A stretch of DNA of 54,718 nt, from positions 1 to 54,718 of the forward strand of contig MWDO01000015.1 in NCBI GenBank assembly GCA_002070605.1, written 5' to 3'. The notes below the pieces were generated by a model, which did not search any database, had not been told where the DNA came from, and saw nothing but the letters and a program-made list of their open reading frames with translations. Within the stretch, counting starts at the first letter, position 1. Each line of letters begins with the position of its first letter. This DNA comes from Spirochaetes bacterium ADurb.Bin133 (GTDB lineage: Bacteria; Spirochaetota; GWE2-31-10; MWDO01). The position numbers and the translations under genes were made by a program. This document shows, piece by piece, positions 42,375 to 51,425 of the stretch.

Positions 42375-44147
42375 ATGAGACTAAGAAAAACTAAAATTAT
42401 ATGCACTATGGGACCTTCGACTAACGATATCGAGGTTATCAAGCAGTTATTGTCGGCGGGTATGAATATTGCTCGGCTGAATTTCAGTCACAGCAATCAC
42501 GAATATCACAAAAGTATGATCGAGAAAATTAGGAAGGCAAGTTCTGAAACGCGAATACCGGTCGCAATACTGTTAGACACGAAAGGTCCTGAAATCAGAA
42601 CAGGCAATATTAAAGACGGCAAAACTATTACTTTAATAAGAGATAAGAAAATAGTATTGACTACCGACGAAGTAGAGGGAACGGAAAATTTATTAAGCGT
42701 ATCTTACAAAAAATTACCCGAAGAGGTGGGCCCCGGCAAACATATCTATATTGCCGACGGATTAGTCGATCTCGAAGTTGAGAAAGTTGTAGGAAATGAG
42801 ATTCATTGCGTCGTAAGAAACGGTTCCGAAATCGGTAGTAGAAAAAACGTCAACGTTATAGGCGTCAAAACGTCGTTGCCGGCGATAACCGATCAGGATG
42901 AAAAAGATATAATTTTTGGTATCGGTCAAAAAGTAGATTATATCGCGGCTTCTTTTATGAGAAAACCCTCCGACGTTAAAGAAATCAGAAATATTTTGGA
43001 CAGATTTAACTCCCCTATTCACATAATATCAAAAATTGAAAACGAGGAGGGGGTGGAAAATATCGACGAAATAATCAGAGTTTCCGACGGAATTATGATT
43101 GCCAGAGGCGACCTTGGAGTACAGCTCAAATCGGAAGAGATACCGATAGTTCAAAAAAGGATTATCTTAAAGTGTAATAAAGCGAATAAACCTGTAATTA
43201 CGGCTACTCAAATGCTTGATTCGATGATAAACAACCCAAAACCAACTAGAGCCGAGTCGACCGACGTTGCAAACGCTATTTTCGACGGCGCCGACGCAAT
43301 AATGTTATCGGGAGAGACCGCCAGCGGTAAGCATCCGGTTCTTGCCGTTAAAACTATGAACGATATAGCGTATTTTGTCGAACAATCGACCGAATATTAT
43401 ATGAAATGTAAAGGGTATTTTGGAATGTACGACGGCAACAACAGCGCCGGCGAGGCTATAGCCAAAGCGGCGTTCGTCGTAGCGTCGGATATCGACGCTT
43501 CGGCAATAATCACTCCGACGGTTCACGGAACTACGCCTAAACTTATCAGTAAATACAGACCTACTCAGAATATTATAGCGGCGACAACCTCGGAAGAAAC
43601 TCAAAGAAAACTTCTGCTATTTTGGGGTATTACGCCAATAATTACTAATCTAGTATCTGATTCGGATATAATGCTTAATAACGCTCTTAAATCGGCTTTA
43701 AAAGAAAATTACGTTGAAAATTATGATAAAGTAGTTTTTGTCGCCGGAATTCCGATAAATTCGCCGATAATGCTTAACTTAATAAAAGTTCATCTTATCT
43801 GCAATATTTTAGGAAACGGTAAAAGGGGTTTCGGAAAAATATGTTCCGGTAAAATCGTTAAGTGCGAAGATATCAGCGACGCAATTTTAAATATCAAAGG
43901 GGACGGCGACGAGATACTTCTGACCAAATATGTCGATGAGAATTTTAAACCTTTATTTAAAAACATTAAAGGTATTATTCTTGAGGGGTATTCGGCAATT
44001 CCCTGGGATGAAATAACTGCCGTAAATCCCGATTTGGTTTTTATATCGGGAGTTACTAAAGCTATGACATATTTTGAAAATAATCTCATAGTGAGCTTAA
44101 ACGGTATGGAAAAACTGATATACGAAGGGGTCGTTAAAACTGACTAA
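42375..44147 (+). CDS. pyk: Pyruvate kinase with C-terminal extension
   Basis: The last glycolytic step, making ATP and pyruvate from phosphoenolpyruvate, supplying substrate for the nifJ enzyme. 590 residues, as in the long Bacillus-type enzymes. Motifs: KTKIICTMGPSTND, AGMNIARLNFSHSNHEYH, LLDTKGPEIRTG, the catalytic IISKIENEEGVENIDEII, MIARGDLGVQ and ATQMLDSMI. The last 110 residues (from about 475) form the extra PEP-utiliser-like domain, without a clear TSHAA active motif, so it is probably structural. Single gene with its own promoter. Confidence 0.97.
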   Translation: MRLRKTKIICTMGPSTNDIEVIKQLLSAGMNIARLNFSHSNHEYHKSMIEKIRKASSETRIPVAILLDTKGPEIRTGNIKDGKTITLIRDKKIVLTTDEVEGTENLLSVSYKKLPEEVGPGKHIYIADGLVDLEVEKVVGNEIHCVVRNGSEIGSRKNVNVIGVKTSLPAITDQDEKDIIFGIGQKVDYIAASFMRKPSDVKEIRNILDRFNSPIHIISKIENEEGVENIDEIIRVSDGIMIARGDLGVQLKSEEIPIVQKRIILKCNKANKPVITATQMLDSMINNPKPTRAESTDVANAIFDGADAIMLSGETASGKHPVLAVKTMNDIAYFVEQSTEYYMKCKGYFGMYDGNNSAGEAIAKAAFVVASDIDASAIITPTVHGTTPKLISKYRPTQNIIAATTSEETQRKLLLFWGITPIITNLVSDSDIMLNNALKSALKENYVENYDKVVFVAGIPINSPIMLNLIKVHLICNILGNGKRGFGKICSGKIVKCEDISDAILNIKGDGDEILLTKYVDENFKPLFKNIKGIILEGYSAIPWDEITAVNPDLVFISGVTKAMTYFENNLIVSLNGMEKLIYEGVVKTD

Positions 44148-44157
44148 CTTCAGTTTT
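44136..44157 (+). terminator. Possible weak terminator overlapping the pyk stop
   Basis: AAAACTGA (44136-44143) and TCAGTTTT (44150-44157) form an 8-bp stem around CTAACT, ending in four Ts. The stem includes the last codons of pyk. Confidence 0.35.
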
Positions 44158-44229
44158 AGATAAAATCGAATTGATTTTTTTCCTTGAAAATGGATTTTAT
44201 ATTTCATAATACCGAAAATAAATAGAATT

Positions 44230-46113
44230 ATGAAAAAATTAATAATTTTATTTATTTTCAATATATCTCTTTTTAACATAAATTCTTTAAATAACGACTA
44301 TTTCTCCTACGTTGTCGGAGGCGTCGAACCGGATTCGATTACTAGCGCGTCTACTAAAAAAGTCGACGACTCCGACGAAGAAAATAGCGCCGTTAACGGC
44401 GACGGCGAGGTTTTGTCGTCCAAAGACTTTTTTAATAAATCTAGTTTTTTTGAAGACGCAGTAACGGGCGCGTCGGAAAAGTTATCGGACGAGAAAGAAA
44501 ATATTATCGATCATGGAGCTAACGATAATAAAAATGATTATTCAATCAACGCGACGACCGACTCCGTTACGACGGCCTCTCCGGGAGACGTTGAATCGTC
44601 TGATGAAGACATAGATAAATCAAACATTTTCTCCATGGATACGGGCGACGCGGTAACGGCGGCGTCTCGGGGGATTGTCGAGTCGCCTGATGAAGACATA
44701 GATAAATCAAACGTCTTATCCATGGATACGGGCGACGCGGTAACGGCGGCGTCCGAAATATATTCTGAAACCAAAGAAGACATAAAGGAAGAAGAGTACC
44801 TTGATTCGATAACCAAAGGTTCCGAAACCGTAGCTATGAGTACCGAAAAACCGGAAGATATCAAAGTTGAAGTTCAAAATCCCAATTTAGACGCTTTATA
44901 TAATAAACTGCCTGAAAAAATTAAGAGAGATATTCTTACCGAAGATTATGAAACAAAACTTGTCGTTGAAAAAAAGAAAGAATTCCCCAACGAAGATCCT
45001 GTTTATTCTATGAAACCTAACGTCAAAAAATCGTTTTACCTAACGGATACGGATATCGACGAAGCCGCTACGCCTGAAAAACAGATTGAAGAAGAGATAA
45101 AAGAAACTCCGACTCCAAAAACGGAAGATAAACAGATTTTACCGGAGAAAATAAGAGAAAAGGTCGCTATTATTGATCGCGATATAGAAATAGCCCAAAA
45201 AGAAATTATAATACCGACTATAGACGACGTAATAACGCCGGATAAAAAAGAAAAGTCCTTTTTCATAGACGAAGATACGGATAAACCGATCGTAGAAATT
45301 GTAGAGAAAACTGAAGAGGTTGTAGTAGAAAAACCGGAAGAGATAAAATCTTCTGAAAAAGATTCGAAAGATACGATCGAACTGAAAATCGCTCCGCAAG
45401 AAAAGAGACAAGCGCGGGATAACAAGTCGAGAAAGACCAATTTTATAATATTTAGCGACGAAACTTCCGACGTCGTTCCCTCGCTTATGTATGATGAAAC
45501 CGATCCCGGTAGAATTTTGGAAGAAGAAAAAAGCGAAGATATAGCGCCCAAAAACTTAAACGAGCTTATCTCTGCAAATCCGGTCTTTAAATATAGAGAA
45601 AACAAAACGATAATTAACGGTCGTATAGCTATATCCGAAGAATTAGCTTTAGAAGCTCATAAAAACGCTCTCAAACTTTTTAAGGACAACCGGTTGCCGG
45701 AGTCTAAAAGAATGTTTGAAAAACTTATTCATTACAATAGTTTTACCGAAGACTCATATTACTATATAGGAATTATTTTATACCTAGAAAAAAAATATAC
45801 CGAATCTATTGAATATACGACCGAAGCGATAAATTCGTCTAAATCAAAAGACCCTATATTATTATCAAAATATTATTATCACATCGGCAGCGTATATATC
45901 TTAAAGAAAAACTACGATAAATCTTTATTCTTTTTAAAAAAATCTCTCGATAACAATTCCGGTAACGTCGAAGCTTACGGCGGAATAGGACTTTCATATT
46001 TCCGTCTTGGCGATATCAAGAATGCGTTAGAATATTGGAAACAAGGTATGGATAAAGGCTCAAAAGAGTGCAAAAAAAACTATAACTGGCTGATTAGAAG
46101 GATGAAATCTTAA
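44230..46113 (+). CDS. Acidic, repeat-rich exported TPR protein
   Basis: A 627-residue protein with a signal peptide (MKKLIILFIFNISLFNINS). Residues 20-450 are low-complexity and acidic, full of Glu, Asp, Lys, Ser and Thr. A short motif D[AS][VI]TxxS recurs six times (DSITSAS, DAVTGAS, DSVTTAS, DAVTAAS twice, DSITKGS), and one 29-residue unit is duplicated in tandem. The C-terminal 150 residues are TPR repeats (YYYIGIILYLEKKYTESIEYTTEAI, YGGIGLSYFRLGDIKNALEYW). It looks like a flexible periplasmic scaffold. No known family for the long middle. Confidence 0.78.
   Translation: MKKLIILFIFNISLFNINSLNNDYFSYVVGGVEPDSITSASTKKVDDSDEENSAVNGDGEVLSSKDFFNKSSFFEDAVTGASEKLSDEKENIIDHGANDNKNDYSINATTDSVTTASPGDVESSDEDIDKSNIFSMDTGDAVTAASRGIVESPDEDIDKSNVLSMDTGDAVTAASEIYSETKEDIKEEEYLDSITKGSETVAMSTEKPEDIKVEVQNPNLDALYNKLPEKIKRDILTEDYETKLVVEKKKEFPNEDPVYSMKPNVKKSFYLTDTDIDEAATPEKQIEEEIKETPTPKTEDKQILPEKIREKVAIIDRDIEIAQKEIIIPTIDDVITPDKKEKSFFIDEDTDKPIVEIVEKTEEVVVEKPEEIKSSEKDSKDTIELKIAPQEKRQARDNKSRKTNFIIFSDETSDVVPSLMYDETDPGRILEEEKSEDIAPKNLNELISANPVFKYRENKTIINGRIAISEELALEAHKNALKLFKDNRLPESKRMFEKLIHYNSFTEDSYYYIGIILYLEKKYTESIEYTTEAINSSKSKDPILLSKYYYHIGSVYILKKNYDKSLFFLKKSLDNNSGNVEAYGGIGLSYFRLGDIKNALEYWKQGMDKGSKECKKNYNWLIRRMKS
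44601..44755 (+). repeat. Tandem 87-bp (29-codon) duplication
   Basis: Two in-frame copies with period 87, starting TGATGAAGACATAGATAAAT at 44601 and 44688. Each encodes DEDIDKSN...SMDTGDAVTAAS. Near identity at DNA level implies recent duplication. Confidence 0.85.
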
Positions 46114-46118
46114 TTTTA

Positions 46119-47516
46119 CTATTTGTTATGTAAAAACTTCTCTTGAGCTATAATAAATTTCCTTCTTTGCTCGCCTATTTTCATAACGAAAGAGCCTAAC
46201 GTCTCGGCGTTTGACGACAAATCTCTTAGCTTGCCTCTTAATTTTTTAGGAATATTTAATTTTATTTCCGTCTCGATGCCCAATATTCTCTCTTTTAAAA
46301 GCAATACGGAAAAATAGGTGTCTTCTAAGAATTTATGAAGCGCGCTTTCCGTTCCTCTGGTTATTTTTAAGTATATATTTGAAGTCGGTTTTAATATTTC
46401 AGTAAAGAGAGCTATCTTTTTTTTGAGCATAGTGAGAAATTCCGTTACGTTTACAACGTCTTTTTCTATAGTTTTTGTCGAAGGATTGATATATTCTATA
46501 TGAAAATACTCCTCTTCGTTAGCGATATTCAAAATCTTTCTCAATACGCTTTGTATTTTTTCCGAGAAATTTTTCTCCCTCGTTTCGATAAGTTTAATAT
46601 TATAATCAAGATCGTAATAAAGTTCTTCAATATAACTTTTAAGATTGGCTATATTGACTATCAATTTAATCAATTTTTCTCTGGGAGAATTAATTATATT
46701 ATCAGTTTTCTTTTTTTCAAAGTCGGATAAAAAATTCTTCTTCAATCTTTCAAGAAAATCAATTTCGTTCAAGTTGTAACACTCTTTTACCGCTTCTCCC
46801 ACCCAATATCTATTATATTTAACGGATAAAAACTCTTTATCCATAAAATCTTCCAAATTCTTAAGAAATTGAGCCTGATTTTCTTTAAACAACTTCTCGT
46901 TCATATTTTGAGGCAGTATAGGAAACACTTTGTATCTAAAATGATATTTATACTTCTCTTTCTTGTATTTGGTTATCTCCTCGGTAGTCGTCTGAATAGT
47001 ATAAAAATTATCCGATAACAACTTCATAGAATCTATAACAACTTTTTTATACGCCTCGTCCTGGTTCGACAAAGCGCGATTGTAAATCTCTCTTAACGAT
47101 TTTGTGTTAATGCCGGCGCTTGAAGAGGATAAATTATGAAAAGACATGTAATCAAGAATTTCCCGGCAATTTTCCAAATATTTTTCTGTTATTTCATCTA
47201 CCGTTTCCGGCATGCTGGACGATAAAAAGTCCAGAGCGTAAACGGTAGCTTTAAGTCTTTCATATATTTTTAGAGGACGATCGGATTCCATAAAGTTTTT
47301 TTCTTCCGGAAGAAAAAAACTTGAGTTGCCGTCAGCATAATTATAGTTGTAAAGATCCTCTTTTAAGAGAGATTTGCGAACAAGCAGCTCCATTAAATTA
47401 CTAATATTAGCCCCGGCGCCCTTTAATAAATATTTGAATTTTGGAATTTTTTTAGATAAATATGTCGTATCAATTTGATCGTAAACAGTTTCAAAACTTT
47501 TTATAATATCCGACAT
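46119..47516 (-). CDS. Hypothetical coiled-coil protein
   Basis: A 465-residue soluble protein, largely helical, with no signal peptide or membrane segment and no motif I recognise. It is rich in Lys, Glu and Asn. Clear helical stretches include NLKSYIEELYYDLDYNIKLIETREKNFSEKIQSVL (about 290-325) and the C-terminal REILGIETEIK and SLSSNAETLGSFVMKIGEQRRKFIIAQEKFL regions. It is convergent with the TPR gene (5 bases between stops). A GGGG-type ribosome binding site precedes the ATG. Confidence 0.72.
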   Translation of the reverse strand: MSDIIKSFETVYDQIDTTYLSKKIPKFKYLLKGAGANISNLMELLVRKSLLKEDLYNYNYADGNSSFFLPEEKNFMESDRPLKIYERLKATVYALDFLSSSMPETVDEITEKYLENCREILDYMSFHNLSSSSAGINTKSLREIYNRALSNQDEAYKKVVIDSMKLLSDNFYTIQTTTEEITKYKKEKYKYHFRYKVFPILPQNMNEKLFKENQAQFLKNLEDFMDKEFLSVKYNRYWVGEAVKECYNLNEIDFLERLKKNFLSDFEKKKTDNIINSPREKLIKLIVNIANLKSYIEELYYDLDYNIKLIETREKNFSEKIQSVLRKILNIANEEEYFHIEYINPSTKTIEKDVVNVTEFLTMLKKKIALFTEILKPTSNIYLKITRGTESALHKFLEDTYFSVLLLKERILGIETEIKLNIPKKLRGKLRDLSSNAETLGSFVMKIGEQRRKFIIAQEKFLHNK

Positions 47517-47636
47517 AAGCCAACCCCTATAATAATACTATTATAGTAATGAAAATCTTTTTTTTCAATGAATTTTATCAAATTTTATTGAAAACAAAAA
47601 AAAATAATAATTATCAATTATATAAAACAATTGACT

Positions 47637-47665
47637 TTGACAAAATAATATTTTTCTTTTATTAT
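47637..47665 (+). promoter_or_regulatory. Promoter of the double-receiver gene
   Basis: TTGACA (47637-47642), 17 bases, TATTAT (47660-47665). The gene starts 52 bases later. Confidence 0.8.
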
Positions 47666-47716
47666 ATTAAATATCCGATGATATATGAATTATAAAAATG
47701 ATTTTACGGGCTTAAG

Positions 47717-48976
47717 ATGAAGAAAATTTTAGTAGTTCAAAGTTCCGAGTTGTTAAGAAGATATATATGCGAGAAACTTGAAAAATTGGGATTTGAAGTT
47801 TTATCTGCAAAAGACGGGTTTGACGGTCTTATAAAACTGAAAAACGCAATCCCGGACCTTGTAATTATGGATCTTGTTTTAAACAGACTATCGGGAATGG
47901 ATTTTATTCGCGAAAAAAAACAGTATAAAAATGTATCCGATATACCGGTGATATTGCTTTCAAATAAAATTGACAGACTAATAATAGAGCGTTTGATATT
48001 TTATAAGGTAACAAAAATTATATCAAAACCGGTAAAAGTTGATTTATTATTCAACGCGGTATCTGAGACTCTCAAAGTCCCCATAGATATAGACGATTCT
48101 TACTCATTAATTGACATTCATCTGAACGAAGATTTGCTTTTTGTCGAAATATCCGGCGGATTTAACAAAGATAAGATAGAAATCGCGCAATACAAAATCA
48201 TACAACTTTTAGAAAGTGCAAAGATCAAATACCCGAAGATACTTATCATCATAACGGATATCGAGTTCAACCAATACGCCTGCATACTCCTAGAACTTCT
48301 TATGAATTGCGTAACGGAGGCTACCAATACTCCAATTTCCTTTATTAAAATACTAACCGGACTCCCCTTTGTAAAAGAGTGTTTGGCGCTAAGCGATTCT
48401 TATAAAAACGTCGAAATAACGGAAGACATTAAAGAGGCGCTCAATTCGCTTGGTAAAGGGGACGTATTTGCATTTGGAAAGGAACTTGATAATCTGATAT
48501 CCCAATTATTATCTCAAGTATCCGAAAAAAACTTCGAAGAAGTTTTGGATTTTAAGTTTTCAACGGAATCGGATAAAGACTTAAATTCAATAGTAAGAAG
48601 TCCGGACGATAAATTTAATATCGCCATTGTCGACGACGATTTGCATATATTAGAGTATATAGCGACGGTTTTATCAGAAAACAACTGGAATATACTAATA
48701 TACGATACCGGAAAATCATTTTTAGACGATTTTAAAAAGAATATTCCAGATTTAGTCTTTTTAGACCTTATGATGCCCGATGTAAACGGCTTTGAAATTA
48801 TGCAAAGATTCAGAAGTTCGGGTTTTACCGCTCCAATAGTGGTTGTAACAGCTATGGTTGAAAAGGAGTATATATTAAAAGCTAAAAAATATGGAGCGAC
48901 AAGCTATATGACTAAACCGTTAAGTTCGGAAGTAATCATAAATAAAGCTTACAATATGTTAAAAATAAAAAAATAA
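47717..48976 (+). CDS. Protein with two receiver domains flanking an unknown domain
   Basis: A 419-residue signalling protein without output domain that I recognise. Receiver 1 (about 1-120) begins KILVVQSSELLRRY, so the acidic pair that binds magnesium is Gln-Ser instead of Asp-Asp; the acceptor Asp (IMDLVLNRLSG) and the Lys (ISKPVKV) remain. The middle (about 130-280) is a mixed alpha/beta region (LLFVEISGGFNKDKIEIAQYKIIQLLE). Receiver 2 (about 300-419) is complete: IVDDD, FLDLMMPDVNG, TKPLSSE. It may integrate two inputs. Coupled to the uridine kinase gene 17 bases on. Confidence 0.88.
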   Translation: MKKILVVQSSELLRRYICEKLEKLGFEVLSAKDGFDGLIKLKNAIPDLVIMDLVLNRLSGMDFIREKKQYKNVSDIPVILLSNKIDRLIIERLIFYKVTKIISKPVKVDLLFNAVSETLKVPIDIDDSYSLIDIHLNEDLLFVEISGGFNKDKIEIAQYKIIQLLESAKIKYPKILIIITDIEFNQYACILLELLMNCVTEATNTPISFIKILTGLPFVKECLALSDSYKNVEITEDIKEALNSLGKGDVFAFGKELDNLISQLLSQVSEKNFEEVLDFKFSTESDKDLNSIVRSPDDKFNIAIVDDDLHILEYIATVLSENNWNILIYDTGKSFLDDFKKNIPDLVFLDLMMPDVNGFEIMQRFRSSGFTAPIVVVTAMVEKEYILKAKKYGATSYMTKPLSSEVIINKAYNMLKIKK

Positions 48977-48993
48977 TTAATTCTGGAGAGACT

Positions 48994-50646
48994 ATGAACG
49001 ACAATATTTCTGTTTATATAAAAAATATTGATAAAAGCGTAACGATTAAAAGAGGCGCCAAAATATATGATCTTTTTCAGTTTTTATCAGACGAGGACTA
49101 CATAGCGTCTAAAGTCAATAACGAAGTAACTTCGCTCTCTTTTACCATAAAGATAAACTCGACGGTAGAATTTCTTACTATAAAAAACGATTTTGGTATG
49201 GAAGTTTATAGAAGAAGTCTTGCTTTTTTATTGAGTAAAGTGGTTTCAGAGTTATTACCCGAAAGAAAATTAAAAATAGGTCATTCGCTCGGTCCCGGGT
49301 ATTACTTTGATTTATTCGGCGCTGCGTTGACTGCAAACGATCTAAAATTATTAAAAAACGCCATGAACGACGAAATATCGGCGCAAAAACAGATATTTAG
49401 AGAAAGAATCAGTTATGAAGAAGCGATTAATTATTTCAAAAAAAATAACAGAGAAGATAAAATAAAACTCCTTTCCGGTTTAAATATGTCTAAACTTTCC
49501 ATTTATAGATGCGACAATTTCTTCGAACTATTCGACGGACCGCTCGCTTCTAATACTAAAGTACTGAAAGTTTTTGATCTGATACAATACGGAAACGGAT
49601 TTATTTTACAATTTCCTAAAAAATCCGCCCCCGATAAGGTCGCGCCTTTTATCGAACAAAAAAAGATTTTTGAAGTTTATAAAGAAACAAAAGATATATG
49701 TAAAGTTTTAAAGGTAGATAACGTGGGAAGTCTAAATGAAATAATAATCAATAACGAAATAGACAACCATATACAAATAGCTGAAAACCTTCAACTTAAG
49801 CAGATAATTAAAATATCCGACGATATATTTACAAGAAGAGAAAAAGTTAGACTTATTTCTATTGCCGGTCCCTCGTCTTCCGGGAAAACGACTTTTTCAA
49901 AGAAAATATCTTTACAACTTCAATCGTTGGGTCTTAAACTTATCACTATTTCGATAGATAATTATTTTATAGATAGAGACTTGACGCCGCTTGACGACGA
50001 CGGCAAACCGGATTACGAGTCGCTAGACGCTTTAAATCTGGAACTTCTTAATGAAAATCTTAGCGATCTACTGCAAGGAAAAACGGTAAAATTGCCTATC
50101 TACAACTTCTTTACAGGCAAATCTTCCATTTCAGACCGCGAAATAACGTTAAATCAAAACGAAATGATCGTTATTGAAGGTATACACTGTTTAAACGACA
50201 AACTGACAAGCTCGATAAATCCAAAAGAGAAATATAAAATCTATATTTCCGCCCTAACGCAAATTAATTTAGACGACAACAACAGAATTCCGACGACGGA
50301 CAACCGGCTATTAAGGAGAATGGTCAGAGATTACAAATATAGAGGGCACAGCGCAAAAAAAACTTTTCAAATGTGGCCTTCGGTGAGAAACGGCGAAGAG
50401 AAATATATTTTCCCATTCCAAAACAACGCCGACGGCTATCTCAATACCGCGCTCGACTACGAACTTGCGGTATTAAAACAGTTTGCGGAGCCGCTTTTAA
50501 TGCAAATTAAACCTTTCGACGAAGAGTATAGCGAAGCGGTAAGATTGCAAAAATTCTTGAGCTATATAATCTCCGCGCCGACGGCAAACGTGCCTTCCAC
50601 CTCGATATTGAGGGAGTTTATCGGCGGCTCTTTTTTTGAATATTGA
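48994..50646 (+). CDS. udk: Uridine kinase fused to a ThrRS-like TGS/SAD-type N-terminus
   Basis: The C-terminal half (from about 285) is a P-loop uridine kinase, phosphorylating uridine or cytidine with ATP: SIAGPSSSGKTTFSKK Walker A (about 291-300), ISIDNYFIDRD, DFDGPD-type core here DGKPDYESLDALN, and LRRMVRDYKYRG. The N-terminal half resembles the TGS (about 1-65) and second additional (SAD) domains of threonyl-tRNA synthetase, including IGHSLGPGYYFDLFG. But RRSLAFLLSK replaces RHSxxHLL and LFDGPLAS replaces the CRGPH-type block, so the zinc ligands are lost. The family is known in spirochaetes and some others; what the N-terminus does is unclear. Confidence 0.9.
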   Translation: MNDNISVYIKNIDKSVTIKRGAKIYDLFQFLSDEDYIASKVNNEVTSLSFTIKINSTVEFLTIKNDFGMEVYRRSLAFLLSKVVSELLPERKLKIGHSLGPGYYFDLFGAALTANDLKLLKNAMNDEISAQKQIFRERISYEEAINYFKKNNREDKIKLLSGLNMSKLSIYRCDNFFELFDGPLASNTKVLKVFDLIQYGNGFILQFPKKSAPDKVAPFIEQKKIFEVYKETKDICKVLKVDNVGSLNEIIINNEIDNHIQIAENLQLKQIIKISDDIFTRREKVRLISIAGPSSSGKTTFSKKISLQLQSLGLKLITISIDNYFIDRDLTPLDDDGKPDYESLDALNLELLNENLSDLLQGKTVKLPIYNFFTGKSSISDREITLNQNEMIVIEGIHCLNDKLTSSINPKEKYKIYISALTQINLDDNNRIPTTDNRLLRRMVRDYKYRGHSAKKTFQMWPSVRNGEEKYIFPFQNNADGYLNTALDYELAVLKQFAEPLLMQIKPFDEEYSEAVRLQKFLSYIISAPTANVPSTSILREFIGGSFFEY

Positions 50647-50679
50647 TTAGATTTTGTTTAATCGGTCGTTTTACGCCGT

Positions 50680-51360
50680 TCATTCGCCTCTAAGCTCAAT
50701 ACCGCTTAGAGGTATATTAGTATAGGCAATCGTTGATACCGCCGTCTCTTCTCCTAATAGTTCGAGAGCGTCGTATCTGTTTTTTAAAGAGAAAGAATAA
50801 TTTAGCGCGGTATTTTCTACGTCGTTATCCTCAAAAAAAGCGTAATAAGAGAAAATATCAGAATCAAAAGAGTATTTAAGCGCTTTTTTTGCTTCATTTG
50901 GCTTTTTTATCGATAAAGAAGACATTTTAACTATATTTTGAACTCCATTAATATTTATCGACAATTTGTATATACCGTTTTCATATTTTGATAAAAACAA
51001 TTTAGGCGATAATTTATTCATTTCAAGAAATATCAAATCGTCCGTATGATATTTAATTTTTTTATCTATAATACAATATTCCGACAATAGAAGTTTACCG
51101 GTATCCAAACGGTCAAAACCGTAGCAAACGACGTTATATTCGCCGGGATATACCTCTATACAGCTATCTTCCGATTCAAGATTTTTACCGAAAGATAAAG
51201 CCCTATTATTAATGTTTTCAAAATAAATATGCGTCAAATCGTAACCGACGCGCCGCGAAAACTCGATATAAACTTTTGATTTGTTTATTACCGAGTTGTC
51301 CATCATAACGACGGAACATGAAAAAACAGACGAAATTAAGATTAGCAATATTTTGTACAT
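50680..51360 (-). CDS. Hypothetical lipoprotein
   Basis: A 226-residue protein. The start is the ATG after GGAGAAAATT, not the TTG four codons earlier. It begins MYKILLILISSVFSCSVVMM, a lipoprotein signal with cysteine at about residue 15. The rest is beta-rich with no recognised domain; VGYDLTHIYFENINNRALSF and VYPGEYNVVCYGFDRLDTGKLLLS are features of the mature part. It faces the uridine kinase gene (convergent) and follows the AAA+ gene in the same direction. Confidence 0.68.
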   Translation of the reverse strand: MYKILLILISSVFSCSVVMMDNSVINKSKVYIEFSRRVGYDLTHIYFENINNRALSFGKNLESEDSCIEVYPGEYNVVCYGFDRLDTGKLLLSEYCIIDKKIKYHTDDLIFLEMNKLSPKLFLSKYENGIYKLSININGVQNIVKMSSLSIKKPNEAKKALKYSFDSDIFSYYAFFEDNDVENTALNYSFSLKNRYDALELLGEETAVSTIAYTNIPLSGIELRGE

Positions 51361-51425
51361 AATTTTCTCCAAAGTTTTTATTATATATATAACAACAAAA
51401 ACATGGAAACGTTATACAAAAATAT

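Noticed and set aside
45036-45605. 189-codon antisense frame, rich in Ser and Phe
   Set aside because: It is the complement of the acidic Glu/Asp/Lys repeats of the exported TPR protein; composition is a shadow effect.
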